40,441 nt of DNA, taken from Streptomyces sp. MspMP-M5. GTDB lineage: Bacteria > Actinomycetota > Actinomycetes > Streptomycetales > Streptomycetaceae. This document shows positions 24,281 through 30,902 of the stretch, one piece after another. The translations under genes and the position numbers were made by a program. The notes beneath the pieces were generated by a model. It was not told the origin of the DNA and did not search any database. It saw only the letters and a list, made by a program, of their open reading frames with translations. The stretch spans positions 1,766-42,206 of the forward strand of contig NZ_KB891922.1 of assembly GCF_000373585.1 (NCBI RefSeq). Direction: 5' to 3'. Positions within the stretch are counted from its first letter, which is position 1; each line of letters begins with the position of its first letter.

Positions 24281-24315
24281 GTGGCGGGGCGCCCCAGCCG
24301 GGAACGCCCCGCCAC
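24281..24315 (+). terminator. Terminator of the peptidoglycan-binding protein gene
   Basis: A perfect 11-bp stem, GTGGCGGGGCG (24281-24291) with CGCCCCGCCAC (24305-24315), 13-nt loop, 34 nt after the stop. Confidence 0.85.
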
Positions 24316-24588
24316 ACCCTCACGTGAACGTGGAATTCCGCCCCCTCGGACCGGACAGGGAATTCCGGACTCCTCCGCGTTCGTCCGGCTCGTCTCGCAC
24401 GCCCGTCCGTCCCTCCCCCGTCACGGCTGTCACTATTGCGCGCGCCTTCCGTCACAGCCCTTCAACAGCCCCTCGCGGGTGGCCGGAGAGTGTCGTTGCC
24501 CAGGCCCAGGGTGAGTGACGCCCCCGTACGCAGCCCCGCGCCGGCTCGCCGGGCCGACCCTGTGTGCGGTGCCAAGGAGGTGCGCAAG
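24316..24588. other. Intergenic region upstream of the small HTH gene
   Basis: No gene seen. It contains two GGAATTCC palindromes (24332-24339 and 24359-24366, 27 bp apart) and a CACGTGAACGTGG patch at about 24321-24333. These could be regulatory for the HTH gene. AAGGAGG at 24574-24580 is the HTH ribosome site. Confidence 0.4.
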
Positions 24589-24780
24589 ATGACCGACCGA
24601 AGGCTCTGGTCGTACAAGGAGATCGCTGCCCATATCCGGGTGCAGCCGGACACCGTGCGTTCCTACCGCAAGCACGGTCTGCTGCCGGATCCCGATCTGG
24701 TGGAGGGCGGCAGACCGTACTGGTTCGCCGACACCGTAAGAGCCTGGGTGGCGCAGCGCCCCCGCCAACGCGGCCGGTAG
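24589..24780 (+). CDS. Small helix-turn-helix DNA-binding protein (63 aa)
   Basis: ATG 24589 with a strong AAGGAGG 8 nt upstream. The whole protein is one winged-HTH of the MerR/excisionase-like type: LWSYKEIAAHIRVQPDTVRS, YRKHGLLPDPDLVEGGRPYW, then FADTVRAWVAQRP. Such single-domain proteins occur across Streptomyces as minor regulators and as excisionases of integrated elements, but there is no integrase or att site nearby, so a regulator is more likely. It converges on the LacI gene (29 nt between stops). Target unknown. Confidence 0.82.
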   Translation: MTDRRLWSYKEIAAHIRVQPDTVRSYRKHGLLPDPDLVEGGRPYWFADTVRAWVAQRPRQRGR

Positions 24781-24809
24781 CGGACGGCTGAGCCGGGCCC
24801 GCCGCGCCG

Positions 24810-25892
24810 CTACGGCAGCGCCGCCTCCCCCTCCCGAGGCGGTGCCGCGGAGCCTCTGATCTCCAGCTCAGGAGTGACGAGTTGACGGTCGGCGGGCGCG
24901 TCGGGGTGTGCCATCCGGTCCAGCAGGCAACGGGCGGCGCGGCGGCCGACCTCGTGACTGGCGTTGTTGACCGAGTTCAGCCAGAGGTGGCGGATGCGGG
25001 AGAGGTAGGTGTTGTCGTAGCCGACGAGGGAGAGGTCGGCAGGCACGTCGAGCCCCAGTTCCCCGGCGGCGGACAACGCGCCGATCCCGGAGAGGTCGTT
25101 GAACGCGAAGACGGCGGTGGGCCGACGGCCGCCCGCGGCCGGGCTGAGCATCCGTACGGCGGCGCGGTAGCCGCCCTCCTCCGTCCCGTCGCCGCCCGCC
25201 ACCCGGGCGTCGGCGGCCAGCCCGTGGTCGCGCATCGCCGCCTCGAAGCCGCGCCGACGCAGCTCGCCGACCAGGCCCTGCCCGGCGATATGGGCGATCC
25301 GGCGGTGCCCGAGGCCGATGAGGTGCCCGGTGGCGAGGCGGGCGCCGCGCTCGTCGTCGTTGGCGACGATGTCGGCCCGCGGCAGCTTGGGTCCGTGGTT
25401 GCCGGCGATGACGGTCGGCAGCCGCTCGGCGACCTCGGCGAGACCGGTGGTGTCCGGGAGGGTGCCGACGACGACCAGGCCGTCGACCCGCAGCTCCTGG
25501 AAGGTGCGGGCGAACTCCTGGCCGGTGCGCCGGTCCAGGCGGCCGTCGGCCATCAGCATGCGCAGACCATGGGCGTGCAGGAGGGAGTTGAGGCCGTCGA
25601 GGACGTCCACGAACCAGGGGTTGCGCATGTCGTTCAGCAGGACACCGACGGTGTGGGTACGGCGGGCCACCAGGCTGCGGGCGGCGGCATTGGGCCGGTA
25701 GCCCAGTTCGTCGATGGCGGCCAGGACGGCCTGCCGCTTGGCGTCGCTGACCCGCGGCGACCCCTGGAGCACGAGTGAGACCAGCGATTTGGAGACACCG
25801 GCGCGCTCGGCGACACCGCGAATCGTCGGAGGCCGGTCTGCACCGGACCGCTCCGCGAGGGGTTCACCCGGTGACCTGTTGGACCGTTCCAT
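24810..25892 (-). CDS. LacI-family transcriptional regulator
   Basis: A 360-aa repressor. The HTH begins TIRGVAERAGVSKSLVSLVL at about residue 23, followed by the hinge-helix region YRPNAAARSLVARRT, then a periplasmic-binding-like effector domain (TVGVLLNDMRNPWFVDVLDG, GLGHRRIAHIAG, VFAFNDLSGIGALSAAGELG, LSLVGYDNTYLSR). It normally binds a small sugar-like effector. It is divergent from the iolG2-TSUP pair. A 16-bp LacI-type palindrome lies in front of that pair, and the same 14-bp core overlaps the regulator's own start codon, pointing to control of both genes. It could additionally influence the inositol cluster, but its operator was not found there. Confidence 0.93.
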   Translation of the reverse strand: MERSNRSPGEPLAERSGADRPPTIRGVAERAGVSKSLVSLVLQGSPRVSDAKRQAVLAAIDELGYRPNAAARSLVARRTHTVGVLLNDMRNPWFVDVLDGLNSLLHAHGLRMLMADGRLDRRTGQEFARTFQELRVDGLVVVGTLPDTTGLAEVAERLPTVIAGNHGPKLPRADIVANDDERGARLATGHLIGLGHRRIAHIAGQGLVGELRRRGFEAAMRDHGLAADARVAGGDGTEEGGYRAAVRMLSPAAGGRRPTAVFAFNDLSGIGALSAAGELGLDVPADLSLVGYDNTYLSRIRHLWLNSVNNASHEVGRRAARCLLDRMAHPDAPADRQLVTPELEIRGSAAPPREGEAALP

Positions 25893-25893
25893 G
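25878..25893. promoter_or_regulatory. LacI-type operator copy 1, over the lacI-family start codon
   Basis: GTTGGACCGTTCCATG shares its first 14 bases with the palindromic copy at 26024. It covers the start ATG (25892-25890) and following codons of the regulator, where binding would block its own transcription as a roadblock or as the downstream leg of a loop. Confidence 0.65.
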
Positions 25894-26023
25894 TGCGGGA
25901 TCCTTCCATCGGCGCAGGTCGGGGTCAACGTGCGTACGAACGCACCGCCACGTTCGCGCAGTTGCCCCCACTCGAGGGTTGACATGCGGACATACGGACA
26001 TGCAGGGTTCCGAAGGGATAGTC

Positions 26024-26039
26024 GTTGGACCGTTCCAAC
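26024..26039. promoter_or_regulatory. LacI-type operator copy 2, upstream of iolG2
   Basis: GTTGGACCGTTCCAAC is a palindrome apart from one pair, with the central CG typical of LacI-family operators. It lies 146 bp from copy 1, about 14 helical turns, so both sites face the same side of the helix. A TTGACA at 25979-25984 lies upstream without a clear -10. Confidence 0.75.
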
Positions 26040-26112
26040 TATCTACGCCCCCACTCACATCGCGGCGCCTCCCCTCCCTCCCCCCGCACAACAGCGGCTC
26101 CCGGCCTCCCCT

Positions 26113-26237
26113 CCCCCTCCCTCTCCCCCGACTCACCCACCACCTCCGCCACTCCTCCGCCACTCCCCACGCGCCCTCCCGTCTCCCCTCTCGCTCCCCT
26201 CCCTCCCCCGTCTCCCGTCTCCCGTCTCCCGTCTCCC
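26113..26237. repeat. Polypyrimidine tract with GTCTCCC heptad repeats
   Basis: The plus strand from about 26113 is almost entirely C and T with few purines. It ends in four tandem copies of GTCTCCC (26210-26237), immediately before the iolG2 ribosome site (GAAGGGAA). The complementary strand is rich in GGG runs. In the iolG2 mRNA this would be an unstructured C-rich leader. The 357-nt gap (25893-26249) contains no gene. Confidence 0.85.
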
Positions 26238-26249
26238 GAAGGGAACCCC

Positions 26250-27284
26250 ATGAAGATCGGTCTCATCGGCACCGGGCGTATCGGTGCGTTCCATGCCGCG
26301 ACCCTGCAGAACGTGCCCGGCGTCACCGGCCTCGTCGTCGCCGACGCGGATCCGGCGCGGGCCGTCGCACTCGCCGACACCCTGGGCGTACGGGCCGCCG
26401 ACGGCATCGAGGCGATGTACGCGGAGGGCGTGGACGGCGTGGTGATCACCGCCGCGACCAGTGCGCACGCCGCGCTGATCCATCAGGCCCTGGACGCCGG
26501 TGTGCCGGTGTTCTGCGAGAAGCCGGTGGCACTGGACGTGCCGGGCACCCGCGCCGTCGTCGAACGCACCCAAGCCGGCACCGTCCCCGTGCAGATCGGT
26601 TTCCAGCGACGGTTCGACGCCGGGTACCGCGCGGCCCGTGCGGCGTTCCGCTCCGGCGAGCTGGGCTGGCTGCACACCCTGCGCGCCTGCACCAGCGACC
26701 AGTCTCCGCCGCCGGCGGCCTTCATCCCCACCTCCGGCGGACTGTTCCGGGACTGCAGCATCCACGACTTCGACATCATGCGCTGGCTGACCGGCCGCGA
26801 GGTGGTCTCGGTCTACGCCCAGGGCGCCAACCGCGGCGCGGACTTCTTCGCCGACGGCGACGACGTGGACACCTGCGCCGCGCTGCTGCGCTTCGACGAC
26901 GACACCCTGGCCACGGTCACCGCGACCCGCTACAACGGCGCGGGCCACGACGTCCGGCTGGAGGTCTGCGGTTCCCAGGGCGCCCGGTTCGTCGGCCTGG
27001 ACGACCGGGCACCGATGCCGTCCGCCGAGGCGAAGCTGTCCTGGCCGCGGGCCGATGCCCCGTACGCCACGTTCATGGAGCGCTTCCACGACGCGTACGT
27101 GACCGAGCTGGGGGTCTTCGTCGAGGTGGCCGCGGGCCGTACGCCCAGCCCGTGCACCCCCGCCGAGGCACTGGAGGCGCTGTATGTCGCGGAGGCGTGC
27201 GACCGCTCGCGGCGGACCGGTCAGCCGGTGGCCGTCGCGGACGTCCGGGCCGCCGCGGTCGGCGGGGCGGCGCCCGACGCGTGA
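26250..27284 (+). CDS. Second inositol dehydrogenase-like Gfo/Idh oxidoreductase
   Basis: A 344-aa protein with ATG right after GAAGGGAA. The Rossmann start MKIGLIGTGRIGAFHAATLQ, the catalytic CEKPVALD, the substrate motif IGFQRRFDAGYRAAR, and GLFRDCSIHDFDIMRWLTG with the Asp/His pair are those of IolG-type dehydrogenases (NAD-linked oxidation of inositol isomers or related polyols). It differs clearly from the first copy: about 30 residues shorter at the N-terminus and with different loops. It is therefore probably for another substrate, such as scyllo- or D-chiro-inositol or a glycoside (inference). Controlled by the divergent LacI. Its stop overlaps a GTG that could start the TSUP gene. 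Confidence 0.9.
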   Translation: MKIGLIGTGRIGAFHAATLQNVPGVTGLVVADADPARAVALADTLGVRAADGIEAMYAEGVDGVVITAATSAHAALIHQALDAGVPVFCEKPVALDVPGTRAVVERTQAGTVPVQIGFQRRFDAGYRAARAAFRSGELGWLHTLRACTSDQSPPPAAFIPTSGGLFRDCSIHDFDIMRWLTGREVVSVYAQGANRGADFFADGDDVDTCAALLRFDDDTLATVTATRYNGAGHDVRLEVCGSQGARFVGLDDRAPMPSAEAKLSWPRADAPYATFMERFHDAYVTELGVFVEVAAGRTPSPCTPAEALEALYVAEACDRSRRTGQPVAVADVRAAAVGGAAPDA

Positions 27285-27286
27285 CC

Positions 27287-27322
27287 GGCACAGGGGCCGG
27301 TGCAGGGACCGGTGCAGGGACC
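27287..27322 (+). repeat. 12-bp tandem repeat at the iolG2/TSUP junction
   Basis: GGTGCAGGGACC occurs twice in tandem (27299-27310, 27311-27322), preceded by a variant (27287-27298). If translated it gives a Thr/Gly/Ala run, which argues for a later TSUP start. Confidence 0.7.
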
Positions 27323-27376
27323 GGGGCTCTCGGCATGGTGGAACATCTCGCGGCCGTCCCCGGAACGGAGTCGGGC

Positions 27377-28201
27377 ATGCTGCCGTTGGGTGTCCTGCCG
27401 TTGGCCATGCTGATGCTCGCCGCGCTGCTGGTGGGGGTCTCCAAGACCGCCGTCAGCGGCGTGGGGGCGCTGAGCGTGGCGCTCTTCGCAGCCGTGCTCC
27501 CGGCCAGGGAATCCACCGGTGTCCTCCTTCCGCTGCTGCTCGTAGGTGATGTGCTGGCCGTCCGTGCCTATCGGGGGCACGCCGACCGGGCCGTGCTGCT
27601 CCGGCTGCTGCCGTCGGTGGCGGCCGGGGTGCTGCTCGGAGTGGTGTTCGTCGCGCGGACCGATGACGTCGTCATGCGGCGCACCATCGGCGTGCTCCTG
27701 CTGGCGGTGGCGGTGCACCACGGTTGGCAACGGGCCCGCGCCAACTCCCGGTCCCGGGTCCGGTGTCCCACCCAGGCGCAGGCCCTGAGGCGAGCCCAAG
27801 CGGGTCAAGAGAGCCCCGACGTCACCGGGACCACCCCAACGCCCCGTCAACAGCGCCTGCGCACAGTGCTCTTCGGGCTGATCGCCGGCTTCGCCACCAT
27901 GGTTGCCAACGCCGGCGGTCCGGCGATGTCGCTGTACCTCCTCTCGTCCGGTTTCGGGATGCTCGGGTTTCTGGGGACGGGGGCGTGGTTCTTCCTGATC
28001 GTCAATCTCGTCAAGGTGCCGTTCAGCGTGGGGCTGGGGCTGGTCACGGCGGACGGGCTCGCGCTGGACGCGTTGCTGGTGCTCGCCGTGGTCGTGGGTG
28101 CGCGTGCCGGGCGGGCGCTGGTGCACCGCATCGACCAGAGCGCCTTCGAGCGGCTGGTGCTCGTCTTCACGGCCCTCGCCGGCGTCGGTCTGCTGCGCTG
28201 A
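27377..28201 (+). CDS. TSUP (TauE/SafE) family membrane exporter
   Basis: An integral membrane protein of the TauE/SafE family, which moves sulfite, sulfoacetate or other organosulfur and carboxylate anions. About eight helices: PLGVLPLAMLMLAALLVGVS then KTAVSGVGALSV (repeat 1 signature), LLPLLLVGDVLAVRAY, PSVAAGVLLGVVF, a cytoplasmic Arg/Gln/Thr-rich loop, and the second repeat LIAGFATMVANAGGPAMSLY. Starts: ATG 27377 with GGAACGGAG upstream begins right at helix 1 and is chosen; ATG 27335 or GTG 27281 (overlapping the iolG2 stop as GTGA) would prepend 14 or 32 low-complexity residues. It is co-transcribed with the second dehydrogenase, so its cargo may be a product or co-substrate of that pathway. 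Confidence 0.85.
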   Translation: MLPLGVLPLAMLMLAALLVGVSKTAVSGVGALSVALFAAVLPARESTGVLLPLLLVGDVLAVRAYRGHADRAVLLRLLPSVAAGVLLGVVFVARTDDVVMRRTIGVLLLAVAVHHGWQRARANSRSRVRCPTQAQALRRAQAGQESPDVTGTTPTPRQQRLRTVLFGLIAGFATMVANAGGPAMSLYLLSSGFGMLGFLGTGAWFFLIVNLVKVPFSVGLGLVTADGLALDALLVLAVVVGARAGRALVHRIDQSAFERLVLVFTALAGVGLLR

Positions 28202-28309
28202 GGCCGGGCGGGCGCGGACGGGCGTGCCTGGGGTGCTGGCCCAGGCGCCTCGGCTGTGCGCCCGGCAGCCCGGGACAAGGCCCCGCCCACCAGGCGGCGG
28301 CCGGCCGCA

Positions 28310-28936
28310 TCACCCCACCACGTCACCCGGCGCGCCTCCGCCCGCGCGCTCCGGCAGCGCCACCCACCAGTCGTTGACCCGTATGAGACGGCCCTTGGGG
28401 TATTCGAGTGCGCACTCTCCCCCGAGGGCAAAGCCAGCCTTGCGGCACAGTGCGTTCGACGCGGCGTTGGCCACCGAGGGGAAGGCGTGGACGGTGCGGT
28501 GCCGTCCTTCGGCGGCGGCCGCGGCGAGGACCTGCCGTACCGCGGTCGTCGCGATGCCGCGGCCCTGGAATCCGGGGAGCACGCCCCAGCCCGTCTCGTA
28601 GACCGTCGCCCCTTGCCACTCCCGCTGCCAGAAGCCGACCGTCCCCACGGCTTCGCCGTCCGGCAGGAGCAGGATGCGGTACATCCGGCCCGGCCCCTCG
28701 TCGTCGAGATATCTATGGTGGCGCCGGACGAGCTGCTCCTCGGTCTCCGGCCCGCCCAAGTGCCGGGTCATCTCGGGGGCGTTGGCCTTACGGAGCAGGT
28801 CGAGACCGGCTTCCGTCCACCGCTCGATCCGCACCCACGCTTCGGCCCTACCCGCTCCCTTGCCCGCTTCCGCTCCCTTGCCTGCTTCCTTGCCTGCTTC
28901 GATTTCTCGTTCCGTGATTTCTCGTTGCGTCGCCAT
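28310..28936 (-). CDS. GNAT family N-acetyltransferase
   Basis: About 208 aa. ATG 28936 (MATQREITERE) is chosen over an in-frame start at 28960. The acetyl-CoA fold is recognisable: GTVGFWQREWQ, ETGWGVLPGFQGRGIATTAV with the Q/RxxGxG/A pyrophosphate-binding loop, and a late SNALCRKAGFALGGE. This is the RimJ/RimL-like group, acetylating protein N-termini or small amines; substrate unknown. An N-terminal Lys/Glu/Ala/Gly repeat (EAGKEAGKGAEAGKGAG) encoded by short tandem repeats precedes the domain. It lies 30 nt downstream of dedA in the same direction. Confidence 0.88.
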   Translation of the reverse strand: MATQREITEREIEAGKEAGKGAEAGKGAGRAEAWVRIERWTEAGLDLLRKANAPEMTRHLGGPETEEQLVRRHHRYLDDEGPGRMYRILLLPDGEAVGTVGFWQREWQGATVYETGWGVLPGFQGRGIATTAVRQVLAAAAAEGRHRTVHAFPSVANAASNALCRKAGFALGGECALEYPKGRLIRVNDWWVALPERAGGGAPGDVVG

Positions 28937-28966
28937 GACCCCAACGTTACGGACGACCACTGACAG

Positions 28967-29659
28967 TCACGCCGTGACGTTGGAGGACGCCTGGTCGCCA
29001 CCCTCGTCGCGGTCGGCTTCGCGACCGATCCCGCACCCCGGCCCGCGGGTCATCTCGCGGTCGGCGAGCGGGGGTTCACCGGCCGCCCTGCGGCCGCCCC
29101 GGGCACGCCGGGCACGACGACGGACGGTCCACTGGACGACGGTGCCGACCGTGGCGACGACGACGGAGACGCCGAGGCCGATGCCCGCGGCGTAGAGGCG
29201 GTTTCCGGCAGCGGCGCTGCCGAGGTAGCCGAGGCCGACGGAGTAGGCCGCCCACAGGGATTCGGCGAGGCCGGCGCCGATCAGGTACTTGCGCAGGGGG
29301 TAGCGCAGCACCCCGGAGGCCAGGGGGCCGACGATCCGCCCACTGGGCAGGAACCGCACGGCGATCACGAAGGGCACGCCGTAGCGCCGGATCCGCCGGC
29401 TGGTCCATTCGAGTGCTGTGCGGCGGCGCGGGCGGCGGAGCATCCAGGCACGGACCGGACCGCCGAACCGCCGGGCGGCGAGGTACATCAGCACGTCGCC
29501 GAGCAGGGCACTGCCCGCGACGACGGCCAGGACGAGAGGAAGCGCGAGGTGCCCTTCGGAGGCGAGGACGCCGGCCGAGACGAGCAGCGCGGAGTTGGGG
29601 ACCAGTGGCGGCAGGGTGGTGAGCGCCAGCAGGCCGTAGAGGGCGAGTGTGCCGTCCAT
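28967..29659 (-). CDS. DedA/SNARE-associated (VTT) family membrane protein
   Basis: A 230-aa membrane protein. Motifs: LPPLVPNSALLVSAGVLAS (re-entrant segment), LVLAVVAGSALLGDVLMYLA, the conserved VRFLPSGRIVGPLASGVLRY containing the family arginine, and FRK-like LRKYLIGAGLAESLWAAYSV. DedA proteins are linked to lipid carrier (undecaprenyl phosphate) or phospholipid flipping and membrane potential. The C-terminal 60 residues are basic then acidic, without helices. The start is ATG 29659. It is divergent from the copper chaperone gene. Confidence 0.9.
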   Translation of the reverse strand: MDGTLALYGLLALTTLPPLVPNSALLVSAGVLASEGHLALPLVLAVVAGSALLGDVLMYLAARRFGGPVRAWMLRRPRRRTALEWTSRRIRRYGVPFVIAVRFLPSGRIVGPLASGVLRYPLRKYLIGAGLAESLWAAYSVGLGYLGSAAAGNRLYAAGIGLGVSVVVATVGTVVQWTVRRRARRARGGRRAAGEPPLADREMTRGPGCGIGREADRDEGGDQASSNVTA

Positions 29660-29761
29660 CCGGCCGCCTCCTCGGATCCGCGCCCCGAGTTCGTATCCCC
29701 AGGCTGACGCGTGGCGGGGTGGGCGGCAACGCGTGCGACCCGGGGGCCCCGGACTGGATTC

Positions 29762-29778
29762 ATACCCCTAGGGGGTAT
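29762..29778. promoter_or_regulatory. CsoR-type copper operator
   Basis: ATACCCCTAGGGGGTAT is a perfect palindrome with 7-bp arms around TAG, the G-tract form bound by copper-sensing CsoR repressors in actinomycetes. It lies about 135 nt upstream of the copper chaperone start, in the dedA-copZ divergent region. No csoR gene is in the window. Confidence 0.8.
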
Positions 29779-29914
29779 AGAGTTGCGAAAGTCGGGCGGA
29801 CGACACCGGCCGCCACCGCGCTCTCTCACGCCACTCGGGCACCACACTGAGCGCAACGGCCACATCGCCCGCACCGGCGCATGTCGGCACACACGGCACC
29901 ACGAGGAGAATCCC

Positions 29915-30202
29915 ATGGCTGAGAACAGCTCCTGCTGCACCCCTGACAACTCCTGCCACACCGGCGGCGGCACCGCCGTCCAGGCCGACGCGGTGACCAC
30001 CACCTACAAGGTCACGGGCATGACCTGCGGACACTGTGAGGGCGCGGTGTCGTCCGAGATCGGCGAGATCGCCGGGGTGAGCGCGGTGCAGGCGGTCGCG
30101 TCGACCGGCCTGGTGACCATCACCTCGGAGGCGCCGCTGGACGAGGCCGAGGTGCGCGCGGCGGTGGACGAGGCGGGCTACGATCTCGTGGGCCAGGTCT
30201 GA
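29915..30202 (+). CDS. copZ: CopZ-like heavy-metal-associated copper chaperone
   Basis: A 95-aa protein; ATG 29915 follows GAGGAGAA. Residues about 28-95 are one HMA ferredoxin-like domain with the metal loop GMTCGHCEGAVSSEIGEI, binding Cu(I) through Cys-x-x-Cys and delivering it to a P1B ATPase. Unlike the usual 68-70 aa CopZ, it has an N-terminal extension with three more cysteines and a histidine (SSCCTPDNSCHTGGG), which could hold further copper. The CsoR box upstream indicates copper-induced expression. No CopA ATPase gene adjoins it in the window. Confidence 0.92.
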   Translation: MAENSSCCTPDNSCHTGGGTAVQADAVTTTYKVTGMTCGHCEGAVSSEIGEIAGVSAVQAVASTGLVTITSEAPLDEAEVRAAVDEAGYDLVGQV

Positions 30203-30230
30203 TCCGAGCCGACACCGTCGCGCTCGTCCA

Positions 30231-30275
30231 CGAGGCGCAGGACGCACCCGCTCCGGCGGGGCGGTCTGCGCCTCG
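30231..30275 (+). terminator. Terminator of the copper chaperone gene
   Basis: CGAGGCGCAG (30231-30240) pairs perfectly with CTGCGCCTCG (30266-30275). The loop itself contains CCCGC/GCGGG. It begins 28 nt after the stop. Confidence 0.8.
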
Positions 30276-30350
30276 CGCGTATCGGGGAACACTCCCACAA
30301 CCGGGCACCCACGGTAATCGCCGCAGACCGGGACGATCAGCGGCGAATGG

Positions 30351-30560
30351 TCACAACGTCAGGACGCGGCCACGAAAATTCACACGGCCCTTACAACTGG
30401 CACAACACCCATACCTCGGGGCGTCGATCTCCAAATGGAAGTCCTTGACCACATTCGACCCCATATGGCATGAGACCCAGATCACACTCTTCGGAACGTA
30501 ACCATCGAGGGGGGTCGCGAGTCTAACCGGGCAGTGCAGGCACCCCGGCGGGGCTTGCAC
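30351..30560 (-). CDS. Candidate Cys-rich small ORF between copZ and gltA
   Basis: A GTG at 30560 opens 69 codons on the minus strand. The peptide has CLHC near its start, SCHMG in the middle and GCCASCKG near the end, a spacing that could bind a metal. An internal ATG (30464) gives 37 aa. Against it: no clear ribosome site, and third-position GC is well below the other genes. The rest of the 700-nt gap (30203-30902) holds two hairpins and no other gene. Confidence 0.25.
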   Translation of the reverse strand: MQAPPGCLHCPVRLATPLDGYVPKSVIWVSCHMGSNVVKDFHLEIDAPRYGCCASCKGRVNFRGRVLTL

Positions 30561-30731
30561 TGCGACAGCCGTGCAAGGTCTTGGGGGACCGCGCCCGGCT
30601 CCGCGTTGGCCGGGGCGACGCGCCCGGGGAGCTTTGAGCGGCCCTCCCGAATGTGCGCGTCCCGGCAGAGCGCGGTGCAACCCGGAACGCCCGGCCGGAT
30701 CCCGTGGGGGGAATCCGCACCGGGACATGGG

Positions 30732-30780
30732 AAGCGCCCCGCACTCTGGACCCGTGGGGGGATCCGGAGGCGGGGCGCTT
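30732..30780. terminator. Terminator hairpin downstream of gltA
   Basis: AAGCGCCCCGC (30732-30742) pairs with GCGGGGCGCTT (30770-30780). On the plus strand it is followed by TTCGTTT, an unusual U-rich tail here. It lies 123 nt after the gltA stop on the minus strand and may work in both directions. Its loop contains a second copy of CCGTGGGGGGATCCG, a near repeat of a segment at about 30700. Confidence 0.75.
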
Positions 30781-30902
30781 TTCGTTTGCGCGTACGCGCT
30801 CCCGCACCGGCCGGACCGGGGCAGGGCGTTTCGCGTTTACGCGATTATCGATCACCAGTGCGTAACGGCCGGCGCCGGTCCGGCCGCTGCGCGGGACCGG
30901 AC

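Noticed and set aside
24589..24780. Small HTH protein considered as an excisionase marking an integrated element
   Set aside because: No integrase, attachment-site repeat or tRNA gene nearby.
26210..26237. GTCTCCC repeats considered as a CRISPR-like array
   Set aside because: Seven-nt units with no spacers and no cas genes.
17334..28967. The 12-mer ACCACTGACAGT occurs upstream of iolB and again near 28956, considered as a shared operator
   Set aside because: The second copy lies between dedA and the GNAT gene and loses the palindrome's right arm. Chance is sufficient.
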